A DNA stretch of 64,000 bases from Halochromatium sp. (GTDB lineage Bacteria; Pseudomonadota; Gammaproteobacteria; Chromatiales; Chromatiaceae). Of this stretch, positions 17,349 to 28,389 are shown piece by piece. A program made the translations under genes and the position numbers. The DNA lies in the NCBI GenBank assembly GCA_010912705.1, contig POWB01000010.1, positions 62,001 through 126,000 on the forward strand, written 5' to 3'. Numbering within the stretch: the first letter of the stretch is position 1; each line of letters begins with the position of its first letter. The notes beneath the pieces were generated by a model. It was not told the DNA's origin. It saw only the letters and a list, made by a program, of their open reading frames with translations, and ran no database searches.

Positions 17349-17510
17349 ATGTCGCGTGATGTTGTGACGTAGCAAGAAGAGGCTCGCGCAGAGACGCAGA
17401 GGCGCAAAGGAAGAAAGAACTTGCTCGATGTTCCCAGTGCGCTTCTCTTCTTCTCTGCGCCTTTGCATCTCTGCGCGAGATATCTTTTTATGATGTCATC
17501 TACGCGACAT
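17349..17510. repeat. Long imperfect palindrome (possible MITE-like element)
   Basis: The inner arms 17383-17415 and 17447-17479 are inverted copies with few mismatches (CTCGCGCAGAGA at each outer side). The outermost 9 bp (ATGTCGCGT at 17349 and its complement at 17502-17510) also pair. Transcribed, it would fold into a ~160-nt hairpin. The CGCAGAG-type period resembles dispersed extragenic repeats seen in related bacteria. It lies just upstream of the hydrolase lipoprotein gene and could influence its mRNA. Confidence 0.7.
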
Positions 17511-17579
17511 GGCACCATCTGATTGACATTATGCGGAGGCCTCACCCCTGGATATCCTTGCTCGGGTCTTGTTTCATCA

Positions 17580-17620
17580 GATTTTAATCGGGGTGCATCT
17601 GCGTCCTCTGCGGGTTATCC
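17580..17620. repeat. Dispersed repeat copy (ATCTGCGnCnTCTGCGG)
   Basis: The segment around TTAATC and GCATCTGCGTCCTCTGCGG resembles the one at 46853-46874 near sohB (TTAATCTGCGCCATCTGCGG). Both are intergenic, so they look like copies of one short dispersed repeat. Confidence 0.5.
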
Positions 17621-17689
17621 GTTCGAGCAGCAAGCGGCATCGGGGCGCCAGTATCAGGGGTCAAGAAACGGCTGAGTGAGCGCGAATGC

Positions 17690-18090
17690 CCCCGGGGTTG
17701 ATTGGGCTGTGACGGGGTTCAGCTCCAACAACCATCACCTTGTCGCCCGGGGCGTAGGTCCAGCCGAAGCGCTCGAGGCGCGGCTGAGTGCTCGGGTTGA
17801 GTTCACGTTGCAGATCGCTGTTGAGGGCGCGGGCGCCGAGGCTGCCGCGATTCATTGGGGTCAGTACCTGGATGTCGCGTACCGGATCGAGACCGAAGCG
17901 TTGCGGGATGCGCTCGGTGACCACCTTGGACGCTGGGTGGGATCGCCAGCAGCGCCGTCGCCTGCTCGGCGAGTGCATCCTGCCAGGCGGCACAGTGGCC
18001 ATTGCCAGCGATCTCTTGCAAGACATGGCGGACGCCGGCCTGCGCGCGGATCAGCGAGTCGGGGGGATGCCCAGCAGATGGGGCAGATGC
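17690..18090 (-). pseudogene. recD2: Internally deleted remnant of a RecD2-like helicase gene
   Basis: Two minus-strand frames carry RecD2-like sequence. At ~17950-18085 one reads [20 protein letters not shown] and then [19 protein letters not shown], matching the RecD2 N-terminal region that ends in GHC. At ~17711-17935 another frame reads [20 protein letters not shown], then [19 protein letters not shown] and RFGWTYAPGDKVMV, from the C-terminal third. The helicase motifs between them are missing and the frame changes at the junction (~17935-17945). This is therefore a decayed gene with a large internal deletion. No function is expected. Confidence 0.75.
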
Positions 18091-18269
18091 GCTGGTCGCG
18101 GGGCCTTAACCGCGGTCCAGCAGGCTCAGCCAGCGAGCAAGACCCTGTCCAACTATCGCCCCAGCGCCTGGAGCGTTTGCTCGATCAGCTTGCCGCGACG
18201 GCCTGAGGGGCCGAAAAGTCCCAAAGTCGGGTTATTGTCCCGGTTTGTGTGTCAAAGGATGCAACATGC

Positions 18270-18298
18270 TTGTCGGCCATTGAGCCCTCCAGTATGGT
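18270..18298 (+). promoter_or_regulatory. Possible sigma-70 promoter for smc
   Basis: TTGTCG and TATGGT are separated by 17 bp and end 6 bp before the smc ATG at 18305. There is no Shine-Dalgarno between them, so the mRNA would be almost leaderless. Both boxes match the consensus at only 4 of 6 positions. Confidence 0.3.
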
Positions 18299-18304
18299 TC
18301 ACGG

Positions 18305-21300
18305 ATGCGCCTGGAGAAGATCAAGCTAGCTGGCTTCAAGTCCTTCGTGGACCCGACGACGGTGCCGTTTCCGAGTAATCGGGTCGGCGTCGTGGGACCG
18401 AATGGCTGTGGCAAGTCGAACGTCATCGATGCGGTGCGCTGGGTGATGGGTGAAAGCTCAGCGAAGATGCTGCGCGGCCAGTCGATGGCGGATGTGATCT
18501 TTAACGGCAGCAGCTCGCGCAAGCCGGTTGGCTTGGCCCATATCGAGCTGGTATTTGACAACAGCGACGGCCGCGCCGGCGGGGAGTTTGCCCGTTTTGC
18601 TCAGATTGCGGTCAAGCGGCAGGTCTCGCGTGATGGTCAGTCGAGCTATTTCCTGAACGGCGCCCGTTGCCGTCGACGCGATATCCAAGACCTCTTTCTC
18701 GGTACCGGGCTCGGACCGCGTAGCTATGCGATCATCGAGCAGGGCATGATCTCGCGCTTTATCGAGGCCAAGCCCGATGAGCTGCGCCTGTTCATCGAGG
18801 AGGCGGCTGGCATCTCCAAATATAAGGAGCGTCGGCGCGAGACCGAGAATCGGATACGGCACACGCGTGAGAATCTAGAGCGGCTTCAGGATCTGCGTGA
18901 TGAGGTCGGTAAGCAGCTTCAGCATTTGGAGCGCCAGGCCGCGACCGCGGCCAAGTATCGCGCCCTGAAGGAAGACGAGCGACGCCTCAGTGATGAGCTG
19001 GCGGCGCTGCAGTGGCGGGAGCATGACCAGGGCCTGGAGCGTCAGGATCGGGTCATTGGTGAGACTGAAGTCCGGTTAGAGGCCGATCTGGCATCATTGC
19101 GCCGCCTCGAGGCTGAGATCGAGTCAGAGCGGGCGTTGCACTCTGAGGTCTCGGAGGCCTTCAATGCGGTGCAGGGGCGTTGGTACGCGGCCGGCTCCGA
19201 GATCCTGCGTCTTGAGCAAGCGTTAGAATTTGCGCGCGAAACTCGGCAGCGCCAAGAGCGCGAGCTGGGCTCGGTGCGACGTGAGCTAGAGGAGGCTAGC
19301 GCTCAGCAGGCGCGTGATCAGGCGCATGCGTCCGAGCTGGTGGCTGAGCTCGAGCGCGACACTCCCTTGCTCACAGAGGCACGCGAGCGACTCGAGGATC
19401 TGCGCGAGCAACTGGCCGAGGCCGAGGATCAACTGGAGACCTGGCAGCAGGCCTGGGATGCGATCCAGCTTGAGATTGCCGCGCCTGCAGCCGAAGCGCA
19501 GCAGGAACGCTCGACCCTGAACCACCTCGAGCAGCGTCTGGCGCAAGATCGTCAGCGCAGCGCCCGCATTGATGACGAATCCGGCCGTCTCGATACCGGC
19601 GAGCTTGAACAACGCTTAGCCGCGCTAGATGAGCGCTCCGAGGGGTTGGATGAGCGTCTGCGTCTGGCTGCTGATGCCCAGGAGCGAGCGTCTGCGGCCT
19701 TGCGTGAGGCTGAGGCCAGGCGTGGCGAGCTCGCTGGTCGTCTCGATGCCGCACGCACCGAATTGCAGACAACGCGTGGTCGGCTTGCCTCGCTTGAGGC
19801 CTTGCAGGATGCCGCTTTAGAGAATCCGGATGCGGCGGTCGCGGCCTGGGTCGATCGCTACGACTTGACCCAGGCACCGCGCTTGTTGGATCAGATCGAG
19901 GTCACGCCCGGCTGGGAGACTGCGGTTGAGAGGGTCTTGGATACGGCGCTTGCCGCCTTTTGTGTCGCTGAGCTTGATGGCCTCGTAGGCTCGCTCAAGG
20001 CCGAGTCGCTGATGCTGTTTGAAGGGGATATGGCGCAGTTCGATGGGGCTGGTGGCGCCCCGGTTGGCACCGCAGGGCTGGCGGCCCTGGTGCGTGGCCC
20101 CGCGGTCTTAGGTCAACTGCTGGCCGGCATCGAGGTCGCCGATAGTCGCGATCAGGCGCTCGCGCGGCGCTCCGCGCTGAGTACAGGACAACGGATTGTC
20201 ACCCGCGATGGCTTGCTCGTCGGACCTGGCTGGGCGCGGGCATCGGGCCATGGCGCTGAGGCTGCAGCCGAGGTTGGCGGTAGTATCGCTCGCGCAGAGG
20301 AGATCAAGGCGCTGTCTGCTGCTGCCGATGAGCTCGAGGAGGTGATCGCTGAGCTTGATGGTGAACAGGAGGCCTTGGCTGCGCAGCGCGTCGAGCTGGA
20401 TCAGGCGCGCCTGGATGCGCATGAGGATCTTGCTCGCTTGAGCCGTGATCGTGCCTCACTCGATGCCGAGCAAGGGGCGGCACGCGCACGCTTGACCCAT
20501 CTGCGCGAGCGTCGCGCCGCGCTCGCGGATGAGCAGGCGGCGCTCAAGGCTGGCTGTGCCGAGATGGAAGCGGCGATGGAGCAGGGTCGTGAGCGCTTGC
20601 ATGCAGCCCTTGAGCGTAGCGAGCAGTTGACTGATCGACGTGATGGGCTGGCTGCTGAGCGTGAGCCGCGCCGAGCTGCGGTCACTGAGTTGCGTCGCGA
20701 CGAGACGTATCGGCGCGACGAGGTGCAGCGTTTAGCGATTGCGACTGAGACGCGGCGAGCAACGCAGGCGGGGCTGGCAGCAAACCTCGAGCGCGCCGGT
20801 GAGCGCGTCGCTAGCCTCGAAGTCCGTCGTGATGAGTTGGTCGCGGCGCTGACCGAGGCCGCAGAGCCTGCGCTCGAGCTGCAAGAGCGGCTCGATGAGC
20901 AGCTTGAGCAACGCCTGCAGGTTGAGCAGGAGCTCAGTGACAAGCGTCAGCAGATGGAGGCGGTCGATAGCCAGATTCGTACTGCCGAGCAGGGCCGACA
21001 TGGACTCGAGCAAGCGCTCAACAATCTGCGCCAAGCGCTTGATGCTGCCCGTCTGCAGCGACAGGAGCTGCTGGTGCGGCGGCAGACGGTCGAAGAGCAG
21101 CTGCGCGCACGTGAGACCTCACCGCAGGCCGTGCTTGATGCGATGGCGCCGGGGCTCTTGGCTGGCGCCGATCTCATCGAACGTTGGTCGCATGAGCTCG
21201 AGGCGGTGACAACGCGCATTGGACGTCTCGGCAACATCAATCTGGCCGCCATCGACGAGTTTGAAGAGCAATCCGAGCGCATGCGCTATCTCGAAGCGCA

Positions 21301-21844
21301 ACATGCCGATATCAGCGCCGCGCTAGAGACACTGGAGGCGGCGATTCGTAAGATCGATCGCGAAACCCGCAGCCGCTTCAAGGAGACCTTCGAGCGGATC
21401 AACAGGGGTCTAGAGGAGCTGTTCCCGCGTGTCTTTGGCGGTGGCAGTGCCTATCTAGAGCTGACCGGGGAGGATCTGCTCGACACTGGCGTTTCGATCA
21501 TGGCGCGTCCACCTGGCAAGCGTAACGCCACCATTCACATGCTCTCGGGTGGCGAGAAGGCGCTCACTGCCGTGGCCTTGGTGTTTGCGATCTTCAAGCT
21601 CAATCCGGCCCCATTTTGTATGCTCGACGAGGTTGATGCGCCGCTGGATGATGCCAACGTCGGACGCTTTTGCGAGCTGGTCCGCTCGATGTCGGATCAG
21701 ATCCAGTTTATCTTCATCACCCATAATAAGGTGACCATGGAATTGGCCGATCAGCTCCTCGGGATTACGATGCATGAGCCTGGTTGCTCGCGTCTGGTCT
21801 CGGTCGATGTCGATCAGGCCGCGCGCATGGTTGCGGCCTCCTGA
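18305..21844 (+). CDS. smc: Chromosome segregation ATPase SMC
   Basis: 1179 residues, standard for bacterial SMC. The N-terminal head holds Walker A GPNGCGKSN (31-39, K37). Long coiled coils (~165-500 and ~680-1020) flank a hinge around 510-670. The C-terminal head has the ABC signature LSGGEKAL at 1080-1087 and Walker B FCMLDEVDAPLDD just after ~1105. SMC with the kleisin ScpA and ScpB, both encoded in this window at 32017-33824, compacts and separates daughter chromosomes. The partners lie 10 kb away rather than adjacent. zipA and ligA follow in the common gammaproteobacterial order. The ATG is directly preceded by promoter-like sequence, without a clear ribosome-binding site. Confidence 0.97.
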   Translation: MRLEKIKLAGFKSFVDPTTVPFPSNRVGVVGPNGCGKSNVIDAVRWVMGESSAKMLRGQSMADVIFNGSSSRKPVGLAHIELVFDNSDGRAGGEFARFAQIAVKRQVSRDGQSSYFLNGARCRRRDIQDLFLGTGLGPRSYAIIEQGMISRFIEAKPDELRLFIEEAAGISKYKERRRETENRIRHTRENLERLQDLRDEVGKQLQHLERQAATAAKYRALKEDERRLSDELAALQWREHDQGLERQDRVIGETEVRLEADLASLRRLEAEIESERALHSEVSEAFNAVQGRWYAAGSEILRLEQALEFARETRQRQERELGSVRRELEEASAQQARDQAHASELVAELERDTPLLTEARERLEDLREQLAEAEDQLETWQQAWDAIQLEIAAPAAEAQQERSTLNHLEQRLAQDRQRSARIDDESGRLDTGELEQRLAALDERSEGLDERLRLAADAQERASAALREAEARRGELAGRLDAARTELQTTRGRLASLEALQDAALENPDAAVAAWVDRYDLTQAPRLLDQIEVTPGWETAVERVLDTALAAFCVAELDGLVGSLKAESLMLFEGDMAQFDGAGGAPVGTAGLAALVRGPAVLGQLLAGIEVADSRDQALARRSALSTGQRIVTRDGLLVGPGWARASGHGAEAAAEVGGSIARAEEIKALSAAADELEEVIAELDGEQEALAAQRVELDQARLDAHEDLARLSRDRASLDAEQGAARARLTHLRERRAALADEQAALKAGCAEMEAAMEQGRERLHAALERSEQLTDRRDGLAAEREPRRAAVTELRRDETYRRDEVQRLAIATETRRATQAGLAANLERAGERVASLEVRRDELVAALTEAAEPALELQERLDEQLEQRLQVEQELSDKRQQMEAVDSQIRTAEQGRHGLEQALNNLRQALDAARLQRQELLVRRQTVEEQLRARETSPQAVLDAMAPGLLAGADLIERWSHELEAVTTRIGRLGNINLAAIDEFEEQSERMRYLEAQHADISAALETLEAAIRKIDRETRSRFKETFERINRGLEELFPRVFGGGSAYLELTGEDLLDTGVSIMARPPGKRNATIHMLSGGEKALTAVALVFAIFKLNPAPFCMLDEVDAPLDDANVGRFCELVRSMSDQIQFIFITHNKVTMELADQLLGITMHEPGCSRLVSVDVDQAARMVAAS

Positions 21845-21923
21845 TGCATGAATGTAGCCAACTGCAGAAATGCGGTGAAGGCGCTGATATACTCACGATA
21901 AACCTCCATCGGATACGAACCCC

Positions 21924-24931
<3,008 letters not shown>

Positions 24932-24967
24932 GGCTGCAGTGGATGTTTATCGGTCTACTGCTGCCCC

Positions 24968-25078
24968 GTGATCCGAAAGCGTTTGACCACTGCTGAATTT
25001 GCTCGCTTGCGTCCCGATCTTAAGGCCTGGATCAGAGCCAATCGAGTCGATACCACTTTTTATGGAACGGGATTATGA
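24968..25078 (+). CDS. Possible 36-aa peptide upstream of a conserved small protein
   Basis: A GTG-started frame reads IRKRLTTAEFARLRPDLKAW, then IRANRVDTTFYGTGL and a stop that overlaps the next gene's first ATG by 4 bp. The composition is protein-like and the overlap suggests coupling, but there is no clear ribosome-binding site. I recognise no family. Confidence 0.3.
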   Translation: MIRKRLTTAEFARLRPDLKAWIRANRVDTTFYGTGL

Positions 25079-25365
25079 TGATGTCTGAGTTAAGTAAAGA
25101 GCAGCAGATCCTGGTGGCGATGCGCAAGACGCTGGCCGCTATTGTGAAGGATGTGACCCCGCCGCCCGGCATGAAACATCCGCTTTCGGAGAATACCATT
25201 GGCGATGTGCGTGCCTGTTTGTCCTTGATTGCTGCGCGTGAAAAAGAGTTGGCAGACACCCAAGGGCGAGGCGGCGAGCGGCCTTACTATACTGACCAAC
25301 CGCAAGCAGCGCAGGTGGTGCCGATTGCCGGCATTCGGCGGAGCGGTAAGTCGAGCGGTGACTGA
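25075..25365 (+). CDS. Conserved small cytoplasmic protein of unknown function
   Basis: 96 residues, no signal peptide or membrane segment. The core (QQILVAMRKTLAAIVKDVTP, then PGMKHPLSENTIGDVRACLS and LIAAREKELA) is helical and I recall similar sequences near genome-maintenance genes in other gammaproteobacteria, but no function is known to me. The C-terminus (RPYYTDQPQAAQVVPIAGI) may be extended. Three consecutive ATG codons make the exact start uncertain. It lies between ligA and the carbonic-anhydrase-like gene, 33 bp before the latter. Confidence 0.6.
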   Translation: MMMSELSKEQQILVAMRKTLAAIVKDVTPPPGMKHPLSENTIGDVRACLSLIAAREKELADTQGRGGERPYYTDQPQAAQVVPIAGIRRSGKSSGD

Positions 25366-25398
25366 ACAGCGCTAACTCAAGGTGCGTAGGAGGTTGAG

Positions 25399-26223
25399 AT
25401 GATCTGGTATCGGTTCGACCCTAAGTCTGTGTCCATAGCGTTCATCGGCGGTGTTGCGATGCTGTCGTTAGCGGTCAATGCACATGCTTGGCAGGCAAGG
25501 ATCTCTGATGTCACCGCATCGGTACCAGATTGGTCTTACAGCGGTGAGCAGGGGCCCAGTCATTGGGCTGCGCTCAACCCTGATTATGCCAGATGCGCCT
25601 CGGGGCGGCTGCAGTCACCGGTCCCGATTGAGACCCTGGCAACCTCGTTGCAGCCCTGTACTCCGCTGCGATTCCGTTATCGAAGCAGTTCGCTGCTGTT
25701 GGTGAACGACGGTAACGCCCTAAGACTCGGCTACGACCGGGGCAGCCATCTGCTGATCGACGGGCTCAGCTATGAACTCGTTGAGCTGCGGTTTCACGTT
25801 CCGGGCGAGCATGCAATCGACGGCCATATCGCAGATGGCGAGATCGAGCTGATCCACGGCAATAATCGCGGCGACATTGCAATCGTTTCGGTTCCGATCG
25901 AGGCTGGAAACCGCGTCAATCAGACCCTGCGCCGCATCCTCGATAATGCACCTCTGGTGGCTGGGAAGAACGCTTACGGACGCAACATTGGCGTCAATGC
26001 GGTATTTCTGCTGCCAACGCGGCGCTCATACTTCCGTTATGACGGCTCGATGACGCGCCCGCCTTGCCAGGAGGCTGTCCATCGCTATGTGATGGAGGCG
26101 CCGCTGGAGATCGCAGCCTCGGACTTTGCTCGGCTCGCTCAGATCGTCGGTGCGAATGCGCGGCCGCTGCAGCCACTCGGCTCGCGGCAAGTCGATCGCT
26201 TTTGTGCCGCCACGATCGATTAG
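25399..26223 (+). CDS. Alpha-carbonic-anhydrase-like secreted protein lacking zinc ligands
   Basis: 274 residues with a likely signal peptide (~1-30). The fold is recognisable: GRLQSPVPI (70-78), ELRFHVPGEHAIDG (129-142), IELIHGNNRGDIAIVSVPIE, FLLPTRRSYFRYDGSMTRPPC (split over 203-223). In active enzymes three His bind zinc (94, 96 and 119 in human CA II numbering). Here these align to R131, H133 and E150, so two are lost. Thr200 is replaced by R220, and the proton-shuttle His64 is Asn or Gly. It should therefore not hydrate CO2, and resembles the catalytically dead CA-related proteins. A strong AGGAGG site precedes the ATG. A binding or structural role in the periplasm is possible. Confidence 0.75.
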   Translation: MIWYRFDPKSVSIAFIGGVAMLSLAVNAHAWQARISDVTASVPDWSYSGEQGPSHWAALNPDYARCASGRLQSPVPIETLATSLQPCTPLRFRYRSSSLLLVNDGNALRLGYDRGSHLLIDGLSYELVELRFHVPGEHAIDGHIADGEIELIHGNNRGDIAIVSVPIEAGNRVNQTLRRILDNAPLVAGKNAYGRNIGVNAVFLLPTRRSYFRYDGSMTRPPCQEAVHRYVMEAPLEIAASDFARLAQIVGANARPLQPLGSRQVDRFCAATID

Positions 26224-26285
26224 GCTCGCTCATGGCAGCCACAGCGCTTGCCCTCTCGACTGATACAAGCCTAAGTCTAAACATC

Positions 26286-26306
26286 GGGCCGGCCGCTGGC
26301 CGGCCC
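26286..26306. terminator. Bidirectional hairpin terminator
   Basis: A perfect 9-bp stem GGGCCGGCC / GGCCGGCCC with a 3-nt loop lies between the convergent carbonic-anhydrase-like and parvulin genes. The T-run is short (CTTAA), but the position and stem strength fit a shared terminator. Confidence 0.7.
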
Positions 26307-26319
26307 TTAAGACCGAGGA

Positions 26320-27168
26320 TTACTCAGCGGGCTCTTCCTTGACCTTGACTACCTCTTCATTGAGCTGAACCTCAGCGTTGTTGCGCAGTTCGGTGAGCGC
26401 CTCGGCCACCTGACGCTGCCGCAGCACGCCCTCTAGCTGAGGCTTGGCCTGCTCGAAAGAGGGCGGCTCGGCGGTCCGCGTCTCTTCAAGCTTGATGATG
26501 TGCCAACCAAACTGAGTCTGCACCGGCTGCTTGGAGTAGCTGCCTGGCTCCATCTCGGCGACCGCATCAGCAAAGGGCTTGACCATGCGTCGCGAGTCGA
26601 ACCAGCCGAGATCGCCGCCTTTCTCGGCGGTTGGGCCGAGCGAATTCTCTTCCGCTAGGGTCTCAAAGCCTTCGCCCTTGGCAGCGTTGAGCTGCTCGAT
26701 AAGCGCTTGCGCCTTCTCTTTATCGTCAAGCAGGATGTGGCGCGCCTTATATTCGGTGCGTTCTGATTGTTTGACGAACTCGTCGTAGACCTCTTTCAGC
26801 TCGGCTTCGGTGGGGTCGGTTTCAGCGCCGATGCTCTGCAGGGCTGCGGCTGAGAGCACCATCATCCGCTGCAGTGCGAGCGCCGTCTGCACCTCGGGAT
26901 TCTCGGCGAGATTGCGCTTCTCGCCGGCCTGCGAGGCAACGACGATGTTCATGAATTCATTGAAGGCCTGCTCTTGCAGCTGTGGGCTGTCTTGGCCATT
27001 ACGCTGTGCGAGCAGCTCGCCATAATAGGCGCGGAATAGATCCAGCTGATAGGGCTGGCCGTTGACCGTGGCGATCAGGGTCTCGTCGACCTCTTGGGCG
27101 TCCTGTGCGCAGGCTGGTGCAACCATGGCAACGGCCAGCAATGATGCGGAAATGAAGCGGTGTTTCAT
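26320..27168 (-). CDS. Periplasmic parvulin-type peptidyl-prolyl isomerase
   Basis: 282 residues. A signal peptide (MKHRFISASLLAVAMVAPACA) is followed by a SurA/PrsA-type helical N-domain (~30-130), one PpiC rotamase domain (~137-230: YKARHILLDDKEKAQALIEQ, GGDLGWFDSRRMVKPF, QFGWHIIKLEE) and a C-terminal helix. It helps fold exported or outer-membrane proteins by isomerising X-Pro bonds. It is third in the minus-strand order yciB, yciI, parvulin, an arrangement I know from other gammaproteobacteria, 31 bp after yciI. The cysteine near the cleavage site (PACAQD) could alternatively make it a lipoprotein. Confidence 0.88.
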   Translation of the reverse strand: MKHRFISASLLAVAMVAPACAQDAQEVDETLIATVNGQPYQLDLFRAYYGELLAQRNGQDSPQLQEQAFNEFMNIVVASQAGEKRNLAENPEVQTALALQRMMVLSAAALQSIGAETDPTEAELKEVYDEFVKQSERTEYKARHILLDDKEKAQALIEQLNAAKGEGFETLAEENSLGPTAEKGGDLGWFDSRRMVKPFADAVAEMEPGSYSKQPVQTQFGWHIIKLEETRTAEPPSFEQAKPQLEGVLRQRQVAEALTELRNNAEVQLNEEVVKVKEEPAE

Positions 27169-27199
27169 AACAACTGTCCTTCTTGTGCGAACGTCCTAC

Positions 27200-27502
27200 T
27201 CAAGCGGGTAGGACTTGGATGAATGGCTTGACTTGCACCTCGGCATAGACCCCAGCTTGTGCATAAGGATCAGCGTCGGCCCAGGTCTGGGCGGCTTGGA
27301 GGTCGCTGAACTCGGCGACGACCAATGAGCCGGTAAAGCCGGCCTCGCCAGGGTCTGATGCATCGATCGCCGGGTGCGGGCCGGCGAGGATGAGGCGGCC
27401 GGCCTGTTGCAGCGCCTGCAGGCGCTCGAGATGTGCCGGGCGGGCTGCACGGCGTTGCGACAGGCTGTTAGGCTGGTCGCGGCTGATGATGGCATAGAGC
27501 AT
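27200..27502 (-). CDS. yciI: YciI-like protein
   Basis: 100 residues, the standard length. It begins [18 protein letters not shown] and contains the family core [25 protein letters not shown] and the ferredoxin-like C-terminal strand. YciI-fold proteins carry a conserved His-Asp pair thought to act in small-molecule turnover; the physiological role is unknown. The chosen ATG at 27502 overlaps the yciB stop by 3-4 bp. A longer upstream reading exists but runs inside yciB and is not protein-like. Context (yciB-yciI) supports the name. Confidence 0.88.
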   Translation of the reverse strand: MLYAIISRDQPNSLSQRRAARPAHLERLQALQQAGRLILAGPHPAIDASDPGEAGFTGSLVVAEFSDLQAAQTWADADPYAQAGVYAEVQVKPFIQVLPA

Positions 27503-28215
27503 CAGCGGATGTCTCCGGATGTCGCTGCTGAGGGTGCGGGCGTGGCAGCAGAGGCGTTGGGCTCCGATTCTTGGATGTATCGCGCCAGATAGAAGGCTTG
27601 TCCGATCACGAACAGTATGGTCATACCCATCATACCGAACAGCTTGAAGTTGACCCAAACTGCCTCGCTGGCATGCGCGGTCTCGCAGAGATCAAGCTGC
27701 TGGCCGACGAATTGCTCGGCGCAGCTGTTGAGATCGATGGCAGTGATGCCGGTTGCGGCAATCAGCGCCTGCTCAGCAACATAGAAGCCGCTGCCGATGT
27801 AGACGACAAAGAGGTTGACCAGCCCGGAGAACAGGAAGAAAAACACCCAGGCCCAATTCAGGCGTTGCCAGATCGCTGCCGGTAGGCTGATGGCTTGCCC
27901 CATCATGCGCTCGACCAAGGGGCGGTGACCGATCAGGCTGCCGCCGAGGAAGGCCGCCGCGAAGAGCCAGTTGACGATAGTTGGCTTCCACATCACGAAG
28001 ATCGGATCGCGCAGCAGCAAGGTGAGCCCGCCAAAGGCTGTGATCAACGCCAGCATGATCAAGGGCATCTTCTCGAATCGGCCATGCCGCCAGCGCAGCC
28101 AAGCGACCTGCGTCAGGGAGGCCATGATGGCGATGATGGTCGCCACATAGATGCCATAGAGCTTGTAGGCGACAAAAAAGAGGATGATCGGAAAGAAATC
28201 GATGAGCAGCTTCAT
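27502..28215 (-). CDS. yciB: Inner membrane septation-associated protein YciB (IspA)
   Basis: 237 residues with 5-6 membrane helices. Family motifs are clear: [20 protein letters not shown] at the start, [20 protein letters not shown], and [12 protein letters not shown] near the end. YciB affects envelope integrity and cell-division machinery in enterobacteria. It is ~50 residues longer than E. coli YciB because of an insertion at about 150-190 before the WVNFK helix. That insertion contains two cysteines (NSCAEQF, LDLCETA) and would lie outside the membrane. It heads the yciB-yciI-parvulin operon, divergent from the trpH operon. Confidence 0.9.
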   Translation of the reverse strand: MKLLIDFFPIILFFVAYKLYGIYVATIIAIMASLTQVAWLRWRHGRFEKMPLIMLALITAFGGLTLLLRDPIFVMWKPTIVNWLFAAAFLGGSLIGHRPLVERMMGQAISLPAAIWQRLNWAWVFFFLFSGLVNLFVVYIGSGFYVAEQALIAATGITAIDLNSCAEQFVGQQLDLCETAHASEAVWVNFKLFGMMGMTILFVIGQAFYLARYIQESEPNASAATPAPSAATSGDIR

Positions 28216-28389
28216 CCTGGATGTCCACAGAGCATGGTCGGGCGGCGGGCGGTGCTAAGACCAAGCGCGCCAAAAAGGCGGCATCCTAGCATTGTTATCG
28301 CCGATTGTGGTCTGGCTCTGGTGCTCAGTGCTGTTCAACAGATGTGGATGCAAGCACGTGTGCTGCAGCGGATCAGGTAGAATGCCAGG

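Noticed and set aside
17204-17545. N-terminal extension of the hydrolase lipoprotein
   Set aside because: It spans the palindromic element and would place the lipoprotein signal in the middle of the protein.
20401-20943. Ser/Arg-rich minus-strand open frame inside smc
   Set aside because: Antisense of coiled-coil coding sequence; such frames are common over Glu/Arg/Ala-rich helices.
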